From NCBI GenBank assembly GCA_945494195.1, contig CALYVJ010000147.1, positions 1 through 5,503 of the forward strand: a DNA stretch of 5,503 nucleotides. Reading direction: 5' to 3'. The notes under the pieces were generated by a model. It worked only from the letters and a program-made list of their open reading frames with translations, made no database searches and was not told the origin of the DNA. Source of the DNA: an uncultured Selenomonas sp. Its GTDB lineage: Bacteria; Bacillota; Negativicutes; Selenomonadales; Selenomonadaceae. Position numbers and translations under genes: made by a program. Below are positions 5,382 to 5,503 of this stretch, one piece after another. Positions within the stretch are counted from its first letter, which is position 1; each line of letters starts with the position of its first letter.

Positions 5382-5503
5382 TTATTTCTGTTCGTTGCCT
5401 GGTTTCGTGTTTTCTTTGTCCTGGGCAGTCTTGACCGGACGCCACGTGCGCAGCGAATCACGGCGGACAGCGCTCTTCTCTTTATTGTTCAGTGCCCAAT
5501 AGG
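5382..5503 (-). CDS. C-terminal end of an unidentified protein (partial)
   Basis: The only minus-strand frame without a stop before the right edge gives the last 39 residues of a protein ending at the TAA at 5382-5384; the two other frames hit stops within a few codons of the edge. The tail is very polar and charged (YWALNNKEK ... RTWRPVK ... KPGNEQK), with no hydrophobic segment, and reads like a flexible C-terminal extension. Base composition matches the GC-richer genes of the window. It lies 30 bp upstream of the porin gene, probably in the same operon. I do not recognise the family and give no function. Confidence 0.6.
   Translation of the reverse strand, partial: YWALNNKEKSAVRRDSLRTWRPVKTAQDKENTKPGNEQK

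Noticed and set aside
1..5503. CRISPR array, tRNA, rRNA, insertion sequence or prophage integration site
   Set aside because: No long spaced repeats, tRNA-like folds, transposase-like frames or flanking terminal repeats were seen; the 7-bp ACTTCAA array is a promoter-proximal operator-like pattern, not CRISPR.

Overview
The window reads as chromosome of a diderm Firmicute, most likely Negativicutes (Selenomonadaceae-like). This is inferred from Gram-positive-style Shine-Dalgarno sites (a full AGGAGG before one gene) beside an outer-membrane porin-type protein and Sec-exported, soluble periplasmic or extracellular enzymes. No protein search could be run, so the lineage is a judgement. All supported genes lie on the minus strand; read in transcription order, the window runs from right to left.

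Right half (5503 to 3217): the last 39 codons of an unidentified gene are followed after 30 bp by a 388-residue porin-like beta-barrel protein. After an 83-bp gap holding a GC-rich hairpin comes a 261-residue secreted zinc metalloenzyme of the S1/P1 nuclease - zinc-dependent phospholipase C superfamily. No promoter is evident in the gaps between these genes, so they probably form one operon. It ends at a 12-bp-stem terminator (3217-3250).

Middle (3234 to 1349): a monocistronic cpdB-like gene encodes an exported 2',3'-cyclic-nucleotide phosphodiesterase/3'-nucleotidase. Its likely promoter has its -35 box inside the loop of the preceding terminator. Just beyond the cpdB stop codon is a very good sigma70-type promoter (TTGCTA-17 bp-TATAAT) followed about 80 nt later by a classic intrinsic terminator. 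This predicts a small RNA of about 82 nt, or an attenuator-like leader, which shares its terminator with cpdB. I do not recognise the RNA family. A second, 14-bp perfect hairpin lies further downstream.

Left fifth (1148 to 1): an AT-richer gene, cut by the window edge, encodes an AlbA_2 (Schlafen-type) DNA-binding domain plus a RecG-like/HATPase_c_4 ATP-binding domain. Its promoter (TTGATA-17 bp-TATAAT) is woven into six copies of ACTTCAA spaced 10-12 bp apart, one per helical turn, plus an inverted half-site. This looks like an operator for cooperative binding, plausibly by the gene's own product, and is the most striking signal in the window.

A reasonable reading of the right and middle parts is a nucleic-acid or phosphate scavenging set: an exported nuclease or phosphodiesterase, an exported cyclic-nucleotide phosphodiesterase/3'-nucleotidase, and a porin. 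The AlbA_2/ATPase gene looks like a separately regulated accessory unit.
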